Positions 30,588 through 34,054 of a stretch of DNA of 34,054 nucleotides are shown piece after piece. The stretch spans positions 1 to 34,054 of the forward strand of contig JAQUEX010000011.1 in NCBI GenBank assembly GCA_028684935.1, given 5' to 3'. Both the position numbers and the translations under genes were made by a program. The notes under the pieces were generated by a model. The model was not told the DNA's origin, did not search any database, and saw nothing but the letters and a program-made list of their open reading frames with translations. Each line of letters opens with the position of its first letter. The first letter of the stretch is position 1. Source of the stretch: Kiritimatiellia bacterium (lineage in GTDB: Bacteria; Verrucomicrobiota; Kiritimatiellia; RFP12; UBA1067).

Positions 30588-31601
30588 TTTTCTCGTGCGG
30601 TTGCCGCAGAGTCGTCCGCGGCTGAAGCCTGCGGCCGCCAGCAGGCTGAGCAGCGCGGGAAAGAGAAAGAGCTGATAACGCTCCTGATAGCGGTTTTCTA
30701 TCTGCTCCTGCTGCTCCTTTGCGGCGATCTGGCGCAGGTGACGGCGGTAGATCGCGCCGAGGGTGGTATGGGCCGTGCCGGCCGTGCCGAGCGGGATGTA
30801 GCGGCCGTTGGAAGCGGCGGCGATCGCGGAGAGGGTTTCGCCCATCAGGCGCGTCTTGACGGCGCTGCCCTTGAATTGCTGGAGGCCCTGCCCGCTCTCG
30901 CCGGGAATGGTGGCCCCGGCGTCGTCGCCGATGCCGACCGTGAATATGGGGATGTTGCGGCGGGCCGATTCGGCGGCGGCCTCGAGCGCATCACCTTTGA
31001 GATCCTCGCCGTCAGAAATGAGCAGGATCGCGTTGTACTCGTCGAGCGCGGGATCGAGCGCCTCCAGCGCTTTGCGGATGGCGTCGCCGAGATCGGTCTC
31101 GCCGCGCGGGGCCGACTCCGGCGAGACGCCGTCGAGTGCCTGGCGGAGGAAAGCGTAGTCGGTGGTGAGCGGACAGAGCAGGCTGCCTTTGCTGCGGAAG
31201 GCGAGCAGCGCGGCGCGGTCGCCTTTCAGATCCTCGATCAGATCCATGATGTCGGCCTTGGCGCGCTCCAGCCGGTTGGGGTGAACATCGGCGGCGAGCA
31301 TGGAGCGCGAGACATCGAGGGCGACCACCAGGTTACGGCCGCGCGTGAAGACTTTCTCATCCTTGCGCCCCCACTGCGGACGTGCGGCGGCGAACACCAG
31401 CAGGGTCAGGCCGACCATCACCAGCGAGAACTGCGCGTAGAAGGCGCTCTTGGGATGCGCGGGCATCAGCTTGGGTTGTAGCGCCGGTGCAATCAGCAAC
31501 GCCAGTCGACGCTGCGCGCGTCGGTACAGCCACAGCCACATGACGCCGATCAGAGGGATTAGGGACAGGGAGAACAGTATATATGGGTAAGCAAAACGCA
31601 T
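30564..31601 (-). CDS. batB: BatB, VWA-domain aerotolerance protein
   Basis: The 345-aa protein has two N-terminal membrane helices (YPYILFSLSLIPLIGVMWLWL; FSLVMVGLTLLVFAAA). A von Willebrand A domain at about 88-280 carries a complete MIDAS: D96-V-S98-R-S100, T169 in GETDLGDAI and D197 in LISDGED. A C-terminal membrane helix follows (LFLFPALLSLLAAAGF). BatA/BatB form a membrane complex linked to stress tolerance, with metal-dependent partner binding by MIDAS (family knowledge). The ATG at 31601 lies 1 nt after the TGA of the upstream gene, so translation is coupled; an extension to 31634 was rejected. The last seven residues (QESGIRN) and the stop come from a heptamer array, so the tail is probably a recent addition. 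Confidence 0.93.
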   Translation of the reverse strand: MRFAYPYILFSLSLIPLIGVMWLWLYRRAQRRLALLIAPALQPKLMPAHPKSAFYAQFSLVMVGLTLLVFAAARPQWGRKDEKVFTRGRNLVVALDVSRSMLAADVHPNRLERAKADIMDLIEDLKGDRAALLAFRSKGSLLCPLTTDYAFLRQALDGVSPESAPRGETDLGDAIRKALEALDPALDEYNAILLISDGEDLKGDALEAAAESARRNIPIFTVGIGDDAGATIPGESGQGLQQFKGSAVKTRLMGETLSAIAAASNGRYIPLGTAGTAHTTLGAIYRRHLRQIAAKEQQEQIENRYQERYQLFLFPALLSLLAAAGFSRGRLCGNRTRKQESGIRN

Positions 31602-31602
31602 G

Positions 31603-32973
31603 TCATTTCTCTTCCAACCGTTTATTGACCGCATTCATCACTCCGATTGGGATTCCCGGAGTGTCACGCAGTTCCTTCACCAAGTCCAGAGGCGTATTTT
31701 GATGAAGAACGTACTGAGATGCGGCATCCATGTTCAAGTTTTTTGCGGTCTCGATGATTTGAAAAAACATAGTCCGCCGGGCTGAAACCGATAATTCGTT
31801 CCGTGCAAAAAACCGTGCAAGGAGTGTGTGGATCTTTCTCCACGGTTCTTTGTCAAGAAATGCGATCAACGTTTCTTCCTTGAAAGGAATGGTTGGATCG
31901 GCCAAAGCATCGGAAATTGCTCGAACTTCCGGTGAATTTCTCGCAATTCCTTTGAGTTGGGGGGGGCTTTCAAATTCCTGTAAAGGCAATGTAAGAATGA
32001 TTTCGGGATTCTCTCTGATCTCCGCCAATCTTTTTTCGTATATGGGCTTTTCAAGTTGAAGCCGAGCCGCTTCTGCTTGCCGCTCCTGCTCCATGCGTTT
32101 TCGCATCAAGCGCTCTCGCCTCACCCATTCCGGGTATTTTGCGAGACTGGCTTCGAAATCATAAGGAACACCGTTTGTTACCTGCAACAAGGCGGCACTC
32201 TTTATATTTGTTTTTTCGGAGATGCGCCATTGACTGATAGCATTCTCCACCGAATTGGTCACGGCGAGTAGGCGAAAAGATTTTCGATTAAAACTGAAGC
32301 CAAAAAGTAGCACGGCATCGTTGCCTGAACCTAGATCATACGTTTCAACGGTTACAAATGGGTGCTGATCAATCAGTTGATATTTCCAGCCTCCGACAAG
32401 GCTGGAAACGGAAAGAAAGACGCTGGCATACCCGTTTGTACTGATCGTGAGTCCGCAACCGCCAAATCCCTCCGCCATATTGTAATATTGGCCCGCAAGA
32501 CGTACGGGGATGTCATTCGTGTCAGAAGGGATAGAATCAGTAGGTGGAGTGAGTAAACGTGAATCGTAACGTTTTATGTTTTCGTGGCTGGCTGGACCGC
32601 CCATGTTTATTTCATCTTTCCGCCGGTTGTCGAGCGCCTGTTCCAAAGAATCACCGAATCCGGCGATGAGATACGAATAACGTTCAGAGTCAAAACGGAA
32701 AACCATGGTCTTGGGGGAGTGAAAGTTGGGGAAATCCCCCTCACAAACATACAGGGTTTCGCCATTCACAATGCGGCGTTCCAGTCTGCCAGACACTTGA
32801 CCGGTGTGATTGGAAATCAAAGATATTCCATCCGCATGAACAGAAAGACGCACATAATCGAAATTATCCCGCTCATTAGTGAAATCTCCAACCATGCTTT
32901 GGGGGAGCATTTGTCCGAACGATGACAAAAACGAAAACCAAATGAGGACATATAAGAGTTTAGTAGGCTTCAC
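31603..32973 (-). CDS. Unknown secreted protein inserted between batA and batB
   Basis: I do not recognise this 456-aa protein. It has a signal peptide (MKPTKLLYVLIWFSFLSSFG). A beta-rich region follows at about 25-270 with two loosely similar halves (VGDFTNERDNFDYVRLSVHADGIS versus LAGQYYNMAEGFGGCGLTISTNG), suggesting a lipocalin-like or duplicated beta domain. A charged coiled-coil lies at about 285-325 (RRERLMRKRMEQERQAEAARL), then a helical C-terminal part. The base composition is clearly more AT-rich than the flanking bat genes, which suggests acquisition by transfer. Even so it is well integrated: the GTG start overlaps the batA TGA (GTGA), GGAGG lies 6 nt upstream in batA, and its own stop is 1 nt from the batB ATG. 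A run of eight G (31959-31966) is a possible slippage site. Confidence 0.8.
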   Translation of the reverse strand: MKPTKLLYVLIWFSFLSSFGQMLPQSMVGDFTNERDNFDYVRLSVHADGISLISNHTGQVSGRLERRIVNGETLYVCEGDFPNFHSPKTMVFRFDSERYSYLIAGFGDSLEQALDNRRKDEINMGGPASHENIKRYDSRLLTPPTDSIPSDTNDIPVRLAGQYYNMAEGFGGCGLTISTNGYASVFLSVSSLVGGWKYQLIDQHPFVTVETYDLGSGNDAVLLFGFSFNRKSFRLLAVTNSVENAISQWRISEKTNIKSAALLQVTNGVPYDFEASLAKYPEWVRRERLMRKRMEQERQAEAARLQLEKPIYEKRLAEIRENPEIILTLPLQEFESPPQLKGIARNSPEVRAISDALADPTIPFKEETLIAFLDKEPWRKIHTLLARFFARNELSVSARRTMFFQIIETAKNLNMDAASQYVLHQNTPLDLVKELRDTPGIPIGVMNAVNKRLEEK

Positions 32974-34007
32974 AGCAACCTCCGGGTGAGATTCATATTG
33001 AGCGTCAGGGCGAGGGCCACGAGAGCGGCACCCCAGAGGAGGTAACGGACAAAGTGTTCGTCGAAACGCTGGTAGACCTGACGGTCGATGCGGGTGGTTT
33101 CGAGGGTGTTGATCTCGTCGAGCGCGGCTTTGAGTCCGTCGTGGTCGCGCACACTGAAGTAGCGCCCGGAGGTCTTGGAGGCGATGGTTTTGAGCTGGGT
33201 CTCGTCGAATGTGGCGTTGGCGTAGGCAATGGTCTCGCGGCCGAAGAGGTCACGCGTCTTGAAGGGCGTGCGGGCGTTCGAGCCGACGCCGATGGCGTAG
33301 ACGCGGATGCCGAGTTTGGCGGCGGCGTCGGCGGCCTGCTCGGGCGTGATGATGCCGGTATTCGACTCGCCGTCGGAAAGCAGGATGACGATGCGAGTCG
33401 CGGGCTCGGCATCGGTCAGGCGCGCCACGCCTGTGGCGAGGCCGTCGCCGATCGCGGTGAGCGTCTCCTCTTGATCGACAGGCCGCCCTTGGGCATCGGT
33501 CTGCGCGCGCGGAATCTCCACGCCCTTCAGGACATGCACGAGGGCGCGGTGGTCGGCCGTGAGCGGCGCGCGCGTCGAGGCGTACCCGCCGAAGGTGACC
33601 AGCCCGATCAGGTCGTCGGGCCGCGCCCCGACGAATGTCGCGAACAGTTCTTTCACCACTTCGAGGCGCGTCTTCCACTCCTGCTGCGACGGCGAGAGGT
33701 CCAGCGCCTCCATAGAGCCCGAGACGTCAACCACCATGCCGATGGCGATGGCGTTGACCGAGCGGCGCTCGCGCGACAGCGTCGTGCGCGGCCGCGCGGC
33801 TGCGACGATCAGCAGCAGGGCACCGAGCAGAAAAAGCGGGGGCACGAGCGCGGCGGCAACGACGCGCCAGCCGGCGGTCCGGACAGGCAGCCGGCGCGTC
33901 GCGGCAAAGAGCACGCCCGCGCGACGTCCGGTGCGGTACAGGAACCAGACGGCCGCAGCCCAAGGCAGCAGCAGCAGAAACGCGAGCGGTGTGGCGAAGC
34001 TGATCAT
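32970..34007 (-). CDS. batA: BatA, VWA-domain aerotolerance protein
   Basis: The 345-aa protein has two N-terminal membrane helices (PLAFLLLLPWAAAVWFLY; LVPPLFLLGALLLIVAA). A VWA domain at about 85-290 has MIDAS residues D94-V-S96-G-S98, T184 in ETLTAIGDGL and D212 in LLSDGESNTG. A C-terminal helix (YLLWGAALVALALTLNM) anchors it. It acts with BatB at the inner membrane. The ATG at 34007 is followed within the window only by a heptamer array on the upstream side, so further operon genes (typically MoxR ATPase and DUF58) may lie beyond the edge. Its 3' end carries the GGAGG ribosome site for the overlapping downstream gene. Confidence 0.93.
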   Translation of the reverse strand: MISFATPLAFLLLLPWAAAVWFLYRTGRRAGVLFAATRRLPVRTAGWRVVAAALVPPLFLLGALLLIVAAARPRTTLSRERRSVNAIAIGMVVDVSGSMEALDLSPSQQEWKTRLEVVKELFATFVGARPDDLIGLVTFGGYASTRAPLTADHRALVHVLKGVEIPRAQTDAQGRPVDQEETLTAIGDGLATGVARLTDAEPATRIVILLSDGESNTGIITPEQAADAAAKLGIRVYAIGVGSNARTPFKTRDLFGRETIAYANATFDETQLKTIASKTSGRYFSVRDHDGLKAALDEINTLETTRIDRQVYQRFDEHFVRYLLWGAALVALALTLNMNLTRRLL

Positions 34008-34015
34008 TGGAAATG

Positions 34016-34054
34016 AGGAGTTAGGAATGAGGAGTTAGGAATGAGGAATGAGGA
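34016..34054 (+). repeat. Heptamer array upstream of batA (runs off window)
   Basis: Units AGGAGTT and AGGAATG alternate, with a further AGGAATG and a partial AGGA at the edge: at least 5.5 units of period 7. The array starts 9 nt from the batA start codon and continues beyond the window. Confidence 0.9.

Overview
The window is GC-rich bacterial DNA, densely coding on both strands, with no rRNA, tRNA, phage or CRISPR signal. The gene set suggests a PVC-superphylum bacterium, most likely Kiritimatiellota or a close relative (Lentisphaerota/Verrucomicrobiota). It includes Bat (aerotolerance) genes, a Tat-exported Gfo/Idh/MocA-like protein, secreted heparinase II/III-like and GH5-like polysaccharide enzymes, SMP-30, and a tandem ArsR-type regulator. 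This placement is inferred from gene families, not from a marker gene.

Layout. Positions 1-8754 (minus strand): an edge-truncated secreted glycoside hydrolase, endonuclease IV (nfo), a tandem-wHTH regulator with two palindromic operator-like sites upstream, prmC, a DUF3127 protein, a large FtsX-type permease and a secreted SMP-30 lactonase-like protein. Positions 8901-12579 (plus): an amidohydrolase translationally coupled to prephenate dehydrogenase, then an ETF-QO/FixC-like flavoprotein with a C-terminal ferredoxin domain. Positions 12598-14985 (minus): a secreted heparinase II/III-like lyase. Positions 14986-15684: the only long gene-poor stretch, holding two promoters, a palindromic repeat and paired inverted hexamer arrays. 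Positions 15685-24482 (plus): an MrfA-like helicase, an ABC-2 exporter (permease-ATPase-permease), a Gfo/Idh/MocA-like protein without its usual catalytic residues, and a secreted SOUL-glutathione peroxidase fusion. Positions 24540-34007 (minus): a Bat operon read batA, an AT-richer inserted gene, batB, batC, batD, a TPR batE-like gene, and a second BatD-like gene carrying the SH3 domain.

Two repeat systems overlie this layout. The first is short tandem heptamer arrays, sequence-diverse but always of period 7, at gene junctions; they supply stop codons of several genes and in three or more cases lie inside reading frames. The second is a family of GC-rich palindromic (REP-like) elements. Two 57-bp copies sit just upstream of the two BatD-type genes, and one appears to provide the start codon and signal-peptide n-region of batD. 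I see no REP transposase in the window.

Several promoters resemble the sigma-70 type (TTGAC-17-TAnAnT) and lie so close to their start codons that the mRNAs would be leaderless or nearly so. Most gene identities are secure at family level. Exact starts of the FtsX permease, batD, the batE-like gene and the BatD-SH3 gene are uncertain.
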